Notes under the pieces: generated by a model
Database searches by the model: none
What the model saw: only the letters and a program-made list of their open reading frames with translations
What the model was told of the DNA's origin: nothing
Translations under genes and position numbers: made by a program
Assembly (NCBI GenBank): GCA_013407085.1
Contig: JACCGJ010014548.1
Span: 8,592 to 72,591, forward strand
DNA length: 64,000 bases
Reading direction: 5' to 3'
Origin: Atriophallophorus winterbourni
Lineage: Eukaryota; Platyhelminthes; Trematoda; Plagiorchiida; Microphallidae
Shown: in pieces, positions 11,100 through 24,049 of the stretch
How positions within the stretch are numbered: the stretch's first letter is position 1
Layout of the letters: each line of letters starts with the position of its first letter

Positions 11100-12094
11100 T
11101 TTTGCCGCATGGGTCTGAGTGTGGTGGATCAGAGCATGAAAAATTAACTTTTGTACAGCTTGTATATACTACTTTCACAGACACCGACATCCAAAGTAAT
11201 TTGACCACCATGTATCAAACTTCCACCAAAAAACTTGTGCGAAGTCGGACCCTTGCGCACCTTTTCAGTGTAATTTGATATACGGTATCGAATTTACAAC
11301 GCTTGTTGCTATTTGTATTTTGACTCAGAACGGTCAGAGAACAGCGGTGTGCAACACGCTATTGGCAATCGAACCATTTATTACTGAATGACCAAATACA
11401 ATTGCTTCTCAATGGTGATATTTACTGAAAATGTGTAACGTGAGGGCAGTGCTAGTCTTTATTGCAACGTTTGGCGAGTGATCAATTGATTTCAAATAAC
11501 GGATAAGAGGCTGAAGTGTCGCAATTATTTTTACAAAAATTGTCGTTGAATAGTATGGGTTAAACACATGCTTTCTGTGCACCTCTGAGCGCTTTCACCC
11601 GGTTCGTTAGCTAATTCATGTCCCCGTGCTATGTGAAATTTCATTGTGCCAATGCAGGCTTCATCGTATTTTCGGGAGTTTTCGGCTGCCTCAGATTCTG
11701 CTCCCAAGCGTCAGGGTCAAAAAACAACATCTTGCCACTTTGGAGAATGAATAACTATGTAATGAGAAATTCCGCCAGAATTTTCTCAAGAAAATTTCTT
11801 CGATATTTTGTTCAAACTCATCTGTTTAGCATTATCGACATATGACTTAACATCTGCTAGTAAATAAACCTTATGACATCGTAATCAGGTACAGCATTAC
11901 ATCGTTAACAAATACTATTGCCTAACTGCCACAAACGACACACTAAACTACTAAATAGATAAGTTTGTGGGACCTAGAGAGACGCCAAAGGTGAAGAGCG
12001 GCAAAGCTCAACCTCGGGCTTTCTAATCATATTTGCGCATTGCTCCTTGGAATTCTAAATCTGCATTCACTGCAATACAGAAACAAACAAGGAG
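11100..12094. other. No recognisable feature
   Basis: The open frame at 11618-11845 and others here have no recognisable similarity. Nothing repetitive or RNA-like stands out. Confidence 0.4.
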
Positions 12095-12215
12095 CACTCA
12101 ATATATTGTGGTTCTCACATTCCCATCCCTTCACACCACTACCGGTTTCTGGCTGTTTGTCTGCATCAGGTGGAGACAATAAGATCAGATTCAGTGAGCC
12201 TTGAAACAATGGTAT
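12095..12215 (-). mobile_element. Hammerhead SINE, subfamily 2, degenerate copy
   Basis: On the minus strand this reads CTGATCTTATTGTCTCCAC, then CTGATGC, a loop region with AAACAGCC, GAAACCGGT and GTGGTGTG. It matches 16715-16815 and 50914-51020, which share the 3' end TGTGAGCACCACAATAT. Relative to subfamily 1, stem II has been replaced by GGC/GCC-like pairing, and the last core A is C, so cleavage here is unlikely. Confidence 0.65.
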
Positions 12216-12231
12216 AGTGGTAAACAATGGT

Positions 12232-12445
12232 ATACATATAAGCCACTGTTAAATACGGTTCTTACAAAGAACCACGATGTCCAAATACAGAATTACAAAA
12301 TGATTATTGGTCAAGCACTCAAGACGCTTACAGTGGCTTACAAGTATACCTTTCTTTACCACTGTTATATATACTTGTAAGCGTCTTGAGTGCTTGACCA
12401 AGAATCACATTGTGATTCATGTGAGCGAAATATTACTTTGATGTT
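12232..12445. repeat. Module E of the hammerhead element plus an inverted repeat
   Basis: The first part (about 12232-12345) matches 54893-54995 and, less closely, 54425-54490; in minus-strand reading it is the upstream part of the hammerhead element. A perfect 25-bp inverted repeat pairs 12308-12332 with 12376-12400, and pairing extends outward with single mismatches to about 12302 and 12406, forming a long potential hairpin. Confidence 0.7.
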
Positions 12446-12850
12446 GACAATATTTATATCAATTTTTAATCAACCCACCTGATTTAGAATTTTGTGGATG
12501 TTGAGAAGTGTAGCGTCTGTGTCCGCAAATCGTTAAATAAATATATGAATAAGAAGAGTCAGCGTAGACAAATTGAGATGCCGTTCTTTCAATAATCTAA
12601 ACGTACATTGGATGATTCAATGGAACCCGTTATGGACGTCACTTCCACTTGCCGCAACGACGGCTTATGTACAGCCGTATCTATCACTTTTACCTTTCTG
12701 TGATATGTTAGGGTACCGTGGTGGGAATAGTTTAATCCACTTTGAAGAATATTCGGCTCTATATAACAGCCTTTGGGACAATTTTATTTTAATTAGAGTA
12801 GCTTCAGCGAACGTGTGCGCGATCTGAATGCAACGTGACCTGCAATTTGC
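12446..12850. other. No recognisable feature
   Basis: Short open frames only; no similarity or repeat identified. Confidence 0.4.
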
Positions 12851-12862
12851 AATGAAACCTCT

Positions 12863-12938
12863 GTTGTTGTTGGCCTCCTTCGGTCGATGTCGATCATGGA
12901 CGTTCACGAATTTTCATGTTCATGATTAAACAGTCCCG
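12863..12938 (-). mobile_element. 76-bp 5'-truncated LINE tail with 12-bp target duplication
   Basis: On the minus strand this is the last part of the LINE at 36890-39480: ATTCGGGACTGTTTA, then CGACATCGACCGAAGGAGGC and a CAA-repeat end. It is flanked by a perfect 12-bp direct repeat, AATGAAACCTCT at 12851-12862 and 12939-12950. It is a very short 5'-truncated LINE insertion and fixes the true 3' end of that family. Confidence 0.8.
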
Positions 12939-12950
12939 AATGAAACCTCT

Positions 12951-15297
12951 ATTGTCAACGATTGCCGTGTGTTGATCGTTTCTTTGTTTTTGAAAATCGA
13001 AGCTCATAAGTTAACGTTTCCCCCAGTCTATCACCCGATCAATTAATTTCTACCATCCGTTGTACCACGATGGCCTATTTAGAATGGAAAGAAAAAAAGA
13101 ATGAATGTGGGTTGAAAAACTTTGTTTTCTGCCTTGGCGCACATGAACATCAAAACGTTTGGCTCCGAGTGAAGCCAGCATCATTATAGAAAATTGCAAA
13201 CTGGTTTTCACAACTCAGCTTGTGGAGATGAGCGAAAAGATATCCAGATATCTTGAAAGCATTTATTTGCTAGCACCAGGCGACGCGAAATCGGACTTAT
13301 TGCGCAATATTGTTACTTTTGAGCACGTTTTGTTTTAATTGGTTGAATGTGCCGTGTTTTAGAGCTTTTTTTTCAAAATGAATGTTCTATTTTAATCCGA
13401 ATAATTCGGTTTAGCCGGCGGTTTATTTTTTTGGAAAATTAAATTACACTCCAATGGGGTCAAAATTTACTTCGATAAATTTTACATCGAAAAGTTTGCT
13501 CCAACTCGAGAAACGAATCAAGGCAGTACCTCCAAAAGATATCCAGACACGTGCATCTGATTTCTGTGCCGTTGTTATTTGAGTCGTTCTTTTCTGGGTG
13601 TAGGAACATTCCAGCCATCGTGAGCTAAATTAGAAAGCCGGTCAGGCTTAGTTTTGGTGCGTTTTCGCAATCCGATACGGCGTAAGAAAGGTTTAGTAGC
13701 ATCCCTCAGGTTTGTACGCTTAATAGTACATACGATCAAGAGGCAAGGTATACTTTTCAAGCTTAGAAGAACAGTCTTGCAGAGTCATGTCCAGAAATGG
13801 ATTTGTGAACGTGTTAATCATTAGGGAAAATGTCTTCGTTGAATAGCTTCAAGGTGTGGAGTGTGGGACATCAAGCATTCAGCAATGACCTCGGATCTTG
13901 CTGGCATTTCGTAGTCGAGAAATGTTATCCAAGGTGTGGAAAAAGGTTTAAAAACTGTATGTTAACATAAGATGGCCAGGCATTCTCTTTGATGTAATAG
14001 TCTTAAGGCCTAATCATCTGAGACGCTCGGGGGTTTGTATTTTTCAAAACCATCGACAATTATGGACGCAAAGTGTTCTATTTGAGCCATATTGTCCAGC
14101 ATTGGTCTAAACAGTCAAGAACCGCGAGTATATATTTGTTCATCGTTAGTGGAACCGAACACAGAGAATGCGACCAAATTTCTCTGATTACATGCATAGC
14201 GGTCGAGAGACACGTTTGTAAACAGATTCGTTGTAGACTATTTTTCCAACTAACAAAAATCAAGTCAACTGGGTCCTTTTCTTCGTTTGTGAAAACCAGA
14301 TCTTGGTTTTTGTGCCTGTATGAGTTAAATCGCCGTGATCGTGGTTGTGTTATTTTGAACCTTTCCTCATTAAACGGTACATTGTTTTCGGGTGAGCATA
14401 CGTGCAAACCATTCAGATCATTCTGTGACAGAAAACAAACATTAGTTCTGTTGTTTCGCTTCCATATGTTTAAGTCCAGCATACAGTATATCGTTCATAT
14501 CGATCAGGAACAATATTTTTGCAACCACTGATCGTTGCATAACGCCGATAGTGACCCTAATCTTTTTAGAGAATAACCATTCATACTAATCGGTATGTGT
14601 GGGGGTTGCATAGAAGGTATGTATTTAACCATACAGTCTTCCAACCACACCTGATCCCGTGGGTTCCGCAATCGTAAATCTTGGCCAATCGTAATGAATA
14701 GTTCGAGAATTCCAGTATGCATGCAAGAACACAGCCACTAACCTCTGCGACATACCATGGCCAGCAACTTGATTATGAAAAAACGGTGTCGCTAAATTCA
14801 TTTTCCTTCCTTTTAAATTTTCCAACATTAATTGTTAATACCACGAAGATCAACCTGTTCGCCGTTTCAACTTATTCATGTCTTTCTTGTAAATGGGAAT
14901 ATGGAACAGTTGAGAGACGGAAATGATTTATTTACGAAAAAATTAATGTGAAAAATGTGAATTGCGTTATCGTTATGCAATAATTAGTTTTATTGGGTTC
15001 AATTGGGTTTTGGTGAATATCGATGAACCTTATGAACAAATATTATACGGCAAATTGGAAGTTATAGTCAACGAAATAAGACATTTATTTCTATCTATCC
15101 CACAATAGCGAAGGCGTAATTCTGTTAGATCAAAAAGTCTTAATGAAGAAGATATGTTGAGAAGCATAGAGGTATAGTGATGCTCACTTCTGGAAAAGTG
15201 AGGACAACACTAAACAACAAACCAGTAATCAGTCGACATTTAAGGCTCATCTAACTCGTCTGGCAAACTCAAGATTCCAATTTTTTGGCGAAAAAAT
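12951..15297. other. Mostly unassigned; overlapping long open frames near 14.1-14.8 kb
   Basis: Open frames of 152 codons (14073-14531, +) and 134 codons (14078-14482, -) overlap, and further minus frames lie at 14504-14828. The minus-strand series contains WLEDCMVKY and then SRRFNSYRHKNQDLVF, which faintly recall the catalytic and C-terminal parts of piggyBac transposases. The order is right but the similarity is too weak to call. The rest shows nothing. Confidence 0.3.
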
Positions 15298-15971
15298 CAA
15301 ATAGCTGTACAATATCATAGGATATATGTATTAAAAATTTAAACAAATCGTTACTTTATTTTTTGCGTCTATGTGCTTCAAAGGAGGAGCAAAAGTAATT
15401 CCAATTGTGATATGGAGGGAGGAAATTTCGACCAGAAATATATGTTGGAGTAATTTGTTTCTCCAAGTATGTGTGTACGAAGGAAGCACAAAGGGATTTC
15501 ACTAAACTGGGGTCAACACAGTATTATTCAACATAAAAATCGCAACTTTAGTTTGCCGATAATTTCGTTTGATGAGGGAACAATTTCTGGCAGTAGGCTG
15601 TTCCACGAAAAGCATACACGGACTGCGTAAAAGTTGCGGCGATTGTTCAATCAGAAATGTGGGATTCGAAGGGTCAGGTTGTGGCTGCGAGCCGGGAGAT
15701 TGGAACCAGTAGTAAAGAGGTGTCTGAGTGGGTTCGACCCCGTATAGATTATTCGGTATGTTAGGATTAGGTCAGCTCGAGTGCGTCTGCGTTCAAGTGT
15801 GCATAATTCAAGTCTAGTCAGTTGCGACTCAAAGGGTAGATTATGCAATCCAGTACCCAGTTTAGTTGCCTTATGATAAAGCCTTTCGAGGAGCGTGATG
15901 TCTCTTTTCCATCCGGTATCAGTTTCCATTACCGATTCAGCGGTAACTTCAAAGATGATACTCTGAACCAA
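15298..15971 (-). pseudogene. CR1/jockey-like LINE 3' end
   Basis: The minus-strand frame at 15651-15971 encodes the C-terminal part of a LINE reverse transcriptase: LLERLYHKATKLGTGLHNLP, then RTRADLILTYRII. The frame ends near 15651 and is followed, in another frame, by the terminal NFYAVRVCFSWNSLLP motif (about 15635-15590) and a 3' untranslated tail to about 15298. The tail is shared with 49600-49945 in the same orientation, so both belong to one family. Confidence 0.8.
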
Positions 15972-16714
15972 TACAGAGACTTCTTATTTGATTCCATACC
16001 TTTCGTAAAGCTGTGTATTTCTTACAGATAGGTGAACAGTGTTTACATGTAAATCCACAGAATGTATAGAATCTTTCGCAGAATTCATCCATATCAATTT
16101 TGTTGGAACGATATGTGATTTCTTCAAATATTTTCATGTTTATTTTAACATTCGAACTCAAATCACGTCCATCCCGCTAATTTACAAGCTCTTCATTCAC
16201 TTCGTGACTGTCGTAGGTACTTTTATTCTGTACGTGTCTACGTCTATTTGGAATGCATTTATTTGAACTATTGTTACCGCTTCCAGTGTTGAAATATTCA
16301 TTTGGAATTAGAACGTATTTGTTGCAAAACGACTTCACTGCACTTTTGCAATAACTCATGGTAAGTATTCAATTTCAATATATGTAAGTTTACATAAAAT
16401 TATTATTGACGTTCAATATAGATTATTTTTTTCATAAACGAATATCCTATGGTAATTGCGGTTCTAAATGATTTTGTCACCATAAATTGTTGAATCTTTA
16501 AACTTTGATGATCACTTTCCAGCACGATTATTGAAAAGCTGTTCGATTTGTTAGATAATCAATTTCCGCCGATCAGATCAACCAAAAACGGCACTTCGAT
16601 ACTTCCGTCCAGCTGTGAATTCTCATTTTCAACTAAGCAAAGTATAAATCAGATTGCACCCTTGCGAAATGCTGAAAAGATAACTTTGGCCCAATTAAGA
16701 AGCTTTTAGTTTAA
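15972..16714. other. No recognisable feature
   Basis: AT-rich; small open frames without recognisable similarity. Confidence 0.4.
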
Positions 16715-16815
16715 TATATTGTGGTGCTCACATTCCCATCACTCCTGCAAACCACAACCGGTTTCAGGCTGTTTGTTGTTATCAGTGGAAACAGTAAGAT
16801 CGGGTTCAGTTTGTT
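16715..16815 (-). mobile_element. Hammerhead SINE, subfamily 2, copy
   Basis: The minus strand reads CGATCTTACTGTTTCCACTG, ATAAC, AAACAGCCTGAAACCGG and TTGTGGTTTGCAGG, ending in GTGAGCACCACAATATATT. The core is damaged (CTGATAA in place of CTGATGA), but the GAAACCGG block and the potential GGC/GCC-type stem II are the same as at 50914-51020. Confidence 0.6.
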
Positions 16816-18149
16816 TACAATGTTCTGATGGGCATTGAGGAGACAGATGTCCTCCCATCTGAACATCTCATGGCCAGTCCCGATGTGTTCAACTCGGTAT
16901 GAAAATATAAACAATAGCGTGTGTATGAAATGTCTGCCTGTCGAGATATAATTTATAGAACAGCACTTTTACCTATTTATTTGATTCATTTATTATCAAA
17001 CATAATAAATGATCTCAAATTATAAATTCATGGTGAATGTATTTTCAAAATTATTGAATTCCCTAGCGTGATCAAGTATATAGATACCGATATATTTTCC
17101 TGATTGGGCGAGAACTCATAACATGTAAACTAGGTATTAAATATCACAAATTAAACTTGCTTAACATATGAATTTGTCCGTAATTTCTGTTAGCTATTCG
17201 TGTCGCTGACGTTAATTGACTTTGCATTATGAATGCTTTCAACCGTTTGACAAACGATGATCGCGTTCCGCTGATATGATCTGGAATCGATACGTAAAAC
17301 AAATCTTCACCTGGGCCAAACACTTTAACATCTGCACGAATGGTTGACAACTTGAAGGATCGATATAAGGTTTTAAAAAACCATTTTTGAATAAATTGTA
17401 TTTTTAATTAATGTGTTCAAATTCGGTGTTCAAATTTGGGGCTATATTAACGGTAAAAGTTAGATCTCGTTTAAATCATGCCATAACATTACGACATTTA
17501 CTGTACAATACAACCCTAATTGGCGGCGGTACATCACTACATTTACGACAAATAAAATATTTAATCACAGAGTTGAATGGTGATCAGAACTCCAAATTGT
17601 TATTTCGCGATGCCACACTTTCCTTGTTTCGATAAGAGATGCATATACTGAAGAGAACGGAGACAGCAATAGATGGTGCAAATTATCAGCTCGTCTAGGT
17701 CGATCGAACGCCCCCCAGCTCAACAATGGCAAGAAGTGAACTAATTGTCACGCGATGACACGAAAAGGGGCTGATCGAAGATAGGATGTTGGCCAGCTAC
17801 AACACATTAAACGATGACCTGAGATGCTTGAATACTGAATAGGAAATCGGCCCGACATCAGAATCAGATGCGAGCGTGACGTTGAGTGTACACACGATTC
17901 CTATATGATTATTCAGTTTGTCGATTCAAACTTACGTAGTTAAAGATCTGTCCAAAAACGTGTTGACTTCTCTCTCACTACACTAGTGCCGTGACCTTGA
18001 AGTTGAGATGGCTAATTCCATTTGCTGATGGAGACGTTGTACAATGGCTGGCAAGCAGTCGCAACGTGTAACGGTGCGAATTGGGAGATCACAGGACGCT
18101 ATCGACAGGCAGAGACATTGCTATGTTCCAGTTGAACCGAAAATTCGAG
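16816..18149. other. No secure feature
   Basis: Frames at 17144-17350 (-) and 17411-17635 (+) do not resemble a family I can name. The latter precedes a possible LTR-retrotransposon remnant but is not itself diagnostic. Confidence 0.35.
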
Positions 18150-18335
18150 CCTCCACTATCTTTCGAAGAAATGGAAATGCTCTTGATCGCAGAGTTCACT
18201 TCTTTCCCTTGTCGCGCTGCTGGCGTTCGTTTGACCTTGACAAGCTGTTAATGTGTTCTTTGCAATATGATGGGTTAAAAAGTAATGAATCTAAATTTCG
18301 AAACAGCAAACGTAGATGCTCTTAGTAGAATAAAA
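18150..18335 (+). pseudogene. Possible gypsy-type RNase H remnant
   Basis: In two alternating frames the sequence reads like the end of a Ty3/gypsy RNase H domain: an LSRCWRSFDL stretch in place of SRLQRW, LLMCSLQYDG, then in the next frame NFETANVDALSRI, which matches the usual N-ADALSR ending. Frameshifts and stops make it non-functional. Only this short region is recognisable and no LTRs were found. Confidence 0.4.
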
Positions 18336-21300
18336 ATTTAAATTACCTTCAGCGTTATCATCTTTTTCAGGTTAATTAGAGACCAATGTGATGTTTACAG
18401 GCTGATATATTTCGGGGTTATGGTAGAGTCGCAAACGTTTAGTTGCATTAGGTAAAAACTTTAAAATATTTATTGCAACTACTTTGAAATATTTCAAAGA
18501 AATAGCTCATATTCTGTGAAATAATGTCCAATGGCAATGTGTTTCGTAAAGTGTAAGGATGCGCTGTCTAAAATGCCGATTGTTTATCATTTAATCTCCC
18601 AATTCATCCTACTCAAGCTCAGTTAATTCTGACCCATACTCAATTACCGGGGATTAGCAACATTTTGTTCGTTACCTGTATCGAAACCTGCGAGATGACG
18701 ATCTTTGTACGGTTGATATCTGATGCTGAACCATTCAAAGTCTATAGGTTATGATTACGTTCGTTCATAAAAATTTTTGAGTGTAAACGAGTTATCGTAA
18801 GCCATAGATTATCTCATTATGCTTCACTGTCTGCACAAACCTGGCCCGGTGCTGATAACCCATCGAAATCCTAAGTTCACTTAGTAGCACAAATCCCGTG
18901 CGTTCGAATTACAAGAAGGACGACCAATGGACTTCGTTTGTTCTAAAACTTGCAAATAAACTCAACAAAACATAAATCATACCACAGGAGAAATTGTAAA
19001 ACATGTGGCATCGGGTACTGCTTTTAAGTTTTGGTTGCTTTTAAAATTTATCCATATAGAAAGAGGGAAATAAATGAATATAAAAATTAATCACTATATT
19101 TACCTGGGATTGAATCGAAAGAGCATGAAGCTGATTGTGGTGAGTGTGGCGTAAATTCAACTTGATATTTTGATCAAACGCAATCAATTAAAATAAGGAA
19201 AAACGTGCTTGAAAACATAGAATTGAAATTAGATAATTCATCTGGTTGTTGTTTAGCAGCCGTTGGCTTTCATTTGTTTGTTTCTCTTATAGCAAGCAAA
19301 ACCAACAACTAAATTTGAAATTTTATAATATATATATGTTAAGAAACTATTTTAACACAGCAACCTTTATCAGAAAAAGTACCAACACTAATTTACCTAG
19401 CGGTTGTAATCCTTCATGAAATTTGCATGAACTGATGGAACGATACTGCGATTTCGCGTGAATCACACTATCATCTGCCGGTCTCAAAAGTGAAAATAGA
19501 AAATCAGTCGTGGTTTGATTAGAACATCGATATTTGACGATAATAACTATTTCAAGTATGCTTATTACCATTTTTCATCAATCGCACGCGTGCGATAATT
19601 TTGATTGTGTGAGCGACTCTAAAAATGAAAGGATAATTATCGATTAACTTTCTTTCAACCCTTTCAGAAATTTTCCCATTTTTCAAAAGCCTCGTTCGAC
19701 AATTAATTTTAATCACTCGCTTTTTTCACGGAAAACTGACCGGGAACGAGTATCACGCCGTAAATCAGAACTCGGTGCACTTGATCGACCGCTGACAGTT
19801 CGTAACCAAACACGCGTGTTAATGTCGATTGCCTCAATCAATTGTAATCCAGTTACAATCAGTCAATCGAACCGGATGCTTGATTTTCTTCCAAGAAATC
19901 ATTTTGTTCCACTTGTACGACCGATTAGGAAACACTAGGCCAACATCGAAGAGAAATCTTAAAAACCAACTAAAGATGGCACAAATAGACCCGAATCAAT
20001 ACCACGGAACACGCTCTCGTTACATGTGCATGTTCGATCAACATTCGGTATGGGGCACAATTGCTGGAGGTTGTTTTTTGGGACGCACACCTGTGTGAAC
20101 CTTGCCTGCACCCTTTCGTCGAAGATTTATTGCTACAATCAGCCGTGAAAACCATAAGGGGAAGGGGACCACTAGGTGAACAATTTCCATTGAGAAAATA
20201 TCAACAATTGCTCGTCAACCATTCACCGTAACCGATATAACTTCAATAGAAGGTCATGCTTTCTGAATTTTCAAATCTGGTGATAAAAACACTACGATCT
20301 GTTTTCAAAGTTCACTCATTTATTAAATCAAGTCGAGAACGCACTTACAGTAATTCAAGTGGTCGAAAATGCATTGAGATTAACAACAAACAAAAGATGA
20401 CGGTTAAAGCGGGAACATACGATCTGAAATTAAATTACCTAGTGTATAATGTTTCAGGAAACGAATAGATCAATCTCGTACAATTTAGATTTAAATTAAT
20501 GTAGATCAGATGAGTGAGTAACAGTAGAAGATAAACTGTCCCAAGTAAAGCGGACATGGACCGAATAAAATAACCCTTTCGAACGTCATATACTACTAAT
20601 CAATAACAATCTGACTTTAAACAAAAACTACCATCCTGCTGTTATTGGAATGTTGCAAAAATATTCCAAACAGTTATCGGTGCTACATTGCACCAACTGT
20701 GTGACTTAGATTAGTCCCCATATAAAAAGCTAAATTTCAATTTGCAACTAAGGATTTATCCTCGAAATCGCAAACCCTTTACTGTTTACGAGGGAATGTG
20801 ACATCACCAGCGTATAATCATGTGTTGGAAAACAAAAGTTGAATTTAATGCTTCTTCATGATTCAGGTCAATTGAACTAAGAAGATAATCTTAGAGATTT
20901 TGCTTGATTAATACGCTTTTAAACGTCGTCGAGCTATTAGGTCTGTTTTTGATATCCAGTGAGAGATATTAGGCAAGTAACGGCTCAAGTCACAATTAAT
21001 AAACCAACAAATGTTTGGTTTCTATCTATCCAAACTCATTATATAATATTTATAGGAATGAAAGTGGATTTTTGATACGGTCGCATCACCTTCACGTGCA
21101 AACCACGACCACTTTCTTATCCTGGCATCTTATCAAGCGAAGACAACAAGTATGGTTTCGGTTAGCTTTCACACAATGCCAAATTGGAAATAATTCATTA
21201 ATTAAAGCAGCAGTTCGTCAATAATGCCAGATGCAACCGTAGAATGATCGTTCCACAAGGTAACACTGTCAAATTATCAACTTTGAACCAACAACCAACC

Positions 21301-22953
21301 TACCTAGTATACTTCTTGTCAAAGTAAGTCATATAGTCATCGACCGACGGAGGCCAACATGCATATCGATCGTCACCTACATTTCCGTGTGCGAACATTT
21401 TGTCGAGTAAAAACATCTAATGACCGCCAATCCGCCACGTTGAAGAAATTTATCAAAATCGATCGACATCGAATTTTCGGATGATTAAGGTCGCACACGC
21501 AATCAGCCAGCAAATTATATGTTTGGCATATTCATATATCATTGGATGTGTAAAGCCATTATGGAAACCGCAATTGTTATTTCGAGTTTCACGACTGGGA
21601 CCTGGAAAAATGATGACTTACTGCTATATACAACTGCTGCTATACGACTATATAAAACATCGTTCAAGATGCTGAGAATAATGGAGAAAAAGTACGTTTT
21701 CTCAACGCATTTAATATAAACATTCATAGATTGATTTGAAACTGAAAATATGATCATAAACATGACATACTCACATGAATCTACAAAGTTTTGGGCTTCA
21801 GCCTATTTCTATTACCGCTTCATAAAATCAATTAACAAATAAACAAATATTTTTCGTATATATCAATTCGCCAATATGGCATACGCATCCATACCGAATT
21901 TGACTAGACGACTGGCAGAAAATTTCAAAACCGAAATCTACAAGCGAAACCAATCGAGAGTAAATTCGAAAACGATATAAGTAATGAATGAATCAAATTT
22001 ATATCCAAAACAAGCAACAGAATTCGGGTATTATGGGCGGTATAAAACCAACATTTCATCAATTCAGCCTTAATCACTGAATAGGTGCAGGAATATTGTT
22101 ATGATGCAATGTCCCGTTGCCAAATTGTTATGATGGATGCGTGGATGATGCAGCGGAGACAGTCGTTGCGTTCTATCAATGGATGCGTTGTCCTTAACCC
22201 AACAGTCAAGAAAACAGAACATGGCCGGAATGGAACGTTGAGTGGAAGTCCAAGGTTCGAGTGCTCAGTGTACGCATTTGGCCGTGGACAAGGGTGGTAT
22301 TTATTTGACAACAACTAAGTGAACATGCAAAGGTACGGATTATTCCCTGGGTTGTTAAGACAGATAAGCCAGCGAAAAAACAGCTGGTTAAGTCAGACGA
22401 TTTGAATGTAGTGGAAAAGATGAAAGTCAACGATTTGAATGCACCGAGGAAAATGGGAGTTTGTTGCCGAGGTACAGCATGAATCACCCAAAAAATATTC
22501 TTCAAGAATGGAATTATTTTACATAGAAATCGAGGATGTGATGTCACCCCGGATACTACATTTGACTTTCAGTTAAACAAATCAGGTTCGAACCTCTCCG
22601 CAGTCGCACATTTCGGGAAAATTAACCGAACCAGTTCCGAACCACAACCACGTGTAAAATGGGTACGCGGAATCAAAGTTTGAACTTGTAGGCCATTGTT
22701 GGTACGACTAAATTGTAAACCTACTTCATCAAATATGGACCAGCCAAGACTGCTTAAAATCACGTCAGCTCGGAGAGGGATATAGAAAACATCTTGCTAT
22801 CCGCAATGCAAAGGAATTTGTGTGCAATCGGTTAGAGTAGTTTTTGCATTATGAATACACGATCGGTCCCAAACATATTCCAATCGATCTTACTATCCGC
22901 TTTTCTCCTGTGTAAGGGGGGGTTCGGAGACAACTACAAGGATCGTTGCTGAT
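18336..22953. other. Long stretch without recognisable genes
   Basis: The open frames here are all under 115 codons and resemble nothing familiar. A short block around 21341-21363 (CGACCGACGGAGGCCAACA) matches the 3' tail of the 36.9-kb LINE family and may be the end of a tiny insertion. The frame at 22206-22547 (-) overlaps one on the plus strand and is not supported. Confidence 0.4.
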
Positions 22954-24010
22954 GTGCCTTGTGGGAAAAGCTCCCAAAATGCTCAGCAACGACCCCAAAC
23001 GAAACCGAGGAGTGATCGAAGTTTAATCCTTTTGGGAGTCCCAGAAGCTGGTGAGGCAACTGATAAAGCAGTGCAGCGCAAACATGATCAGCTACAATGG
23101 AGATTCCTCAGTGATATACTTGGCATGGGTCCTAAGCCCCTTCAGGCGTAAAGATTTGCTGGACACGGTCAAAACTGGTTGAGAAAATGGCCGCATACTA
23201 ATTCCACGAGAAATTAGACTAAGTGAATAGAAATTCATATCCGATAGATGTATGCAACACGACGTCCAACAGACACACCACCGAATTCAGCAGTAGTTGA
23301 CGTGTCAGAAACCAATGTAGCCGACACTATAGATAACTGTATTCCAACAGTACTCTGTTAGAAACATCGGAGCGATTTCCACCTTTATAAATAGGAGAAA
23401 TTATTCCGTGTCCAATCTGCAGGAATCACTCCATTCGCCAGTATTTGTTTGAACAGTTATGTGAGTGGTTTGTATAGCAAATTCTCACATTGCTTCAATA
23501 AGAACGGGGTGATTCTGTCGGCCCCGGGAGACTTTCCGGTTTTTAGATTAAATAATGCTTGAAGGACGTGTTGCGACGTGACAGTTATTTCACTCATGGC
23601 AACCGTGGTTGAAATGGGTCGATTTAGGATGTATATATCATGTATATATCAATTTCGACTACAACAAAAGCTGAAGCAGATGGGTATCAGCGGACAGCTA
23701 ATCGTATGGCTTGTGATCTCAGTGAGCGCACGGCGATCGTTCGAATCAACGGGGTACAATCACGGGTTGTTGATGCCTCTAGTGGTGTACCGCAAGGTTC
23801 CGTCCTCGAGCCAGTACTTTTCTTGGTTTACATCAACGACTTATCAGAGAAGCTCTCATACAAGGTGAATCTCATTGCTGATGGTATTAAACTTTGGACG
23901 CGGATAAAATCAACTGTGGACTGTGTACAACTGCAAACTGATTTAGATGCTCTCCATGGCAAGGACGCTAGATTTCCAAATTACTTGAGAGCCTCATTGT
24001 TGACGATCTA
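22954..24010 (+). pseudogene. LINE fragments: ORF1-like and reverse transcriptase pieces
   Basis: The frame at 22954-23151 has RSLILLGVPEAGEATD and WRFLSDILGMG, the same domain type as on the minus strand at 34781-35155. At 23578-24011 two frames carry RLQQKLKQMGISGQL, then INGVQSRVVDASSGVPQGSV, LFLVYINDLSE and an altered catalytic box LIADGIKLW, in which ADD has become ADG. The endonuclease is missing between the two, so the copy is rearranged and dead. Confidence 0.75.
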
Positions 24011-24049
24011 ATGAAACATTTCTAAAATAACCATTTACTTTCGAGGATT

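Noticed and set aside
12302..12406. Inverted repeat considered as a microRNA hairpin
   Set aside because: The arms are copies of a dispersed element arranged head to head, which explains the pairing without invoking a microRNA.
22206..22547. 113-codon minus-strand frame
   Set aside because: A plus-strand frame of similar quality overlaps it and neither resembles a known protein.
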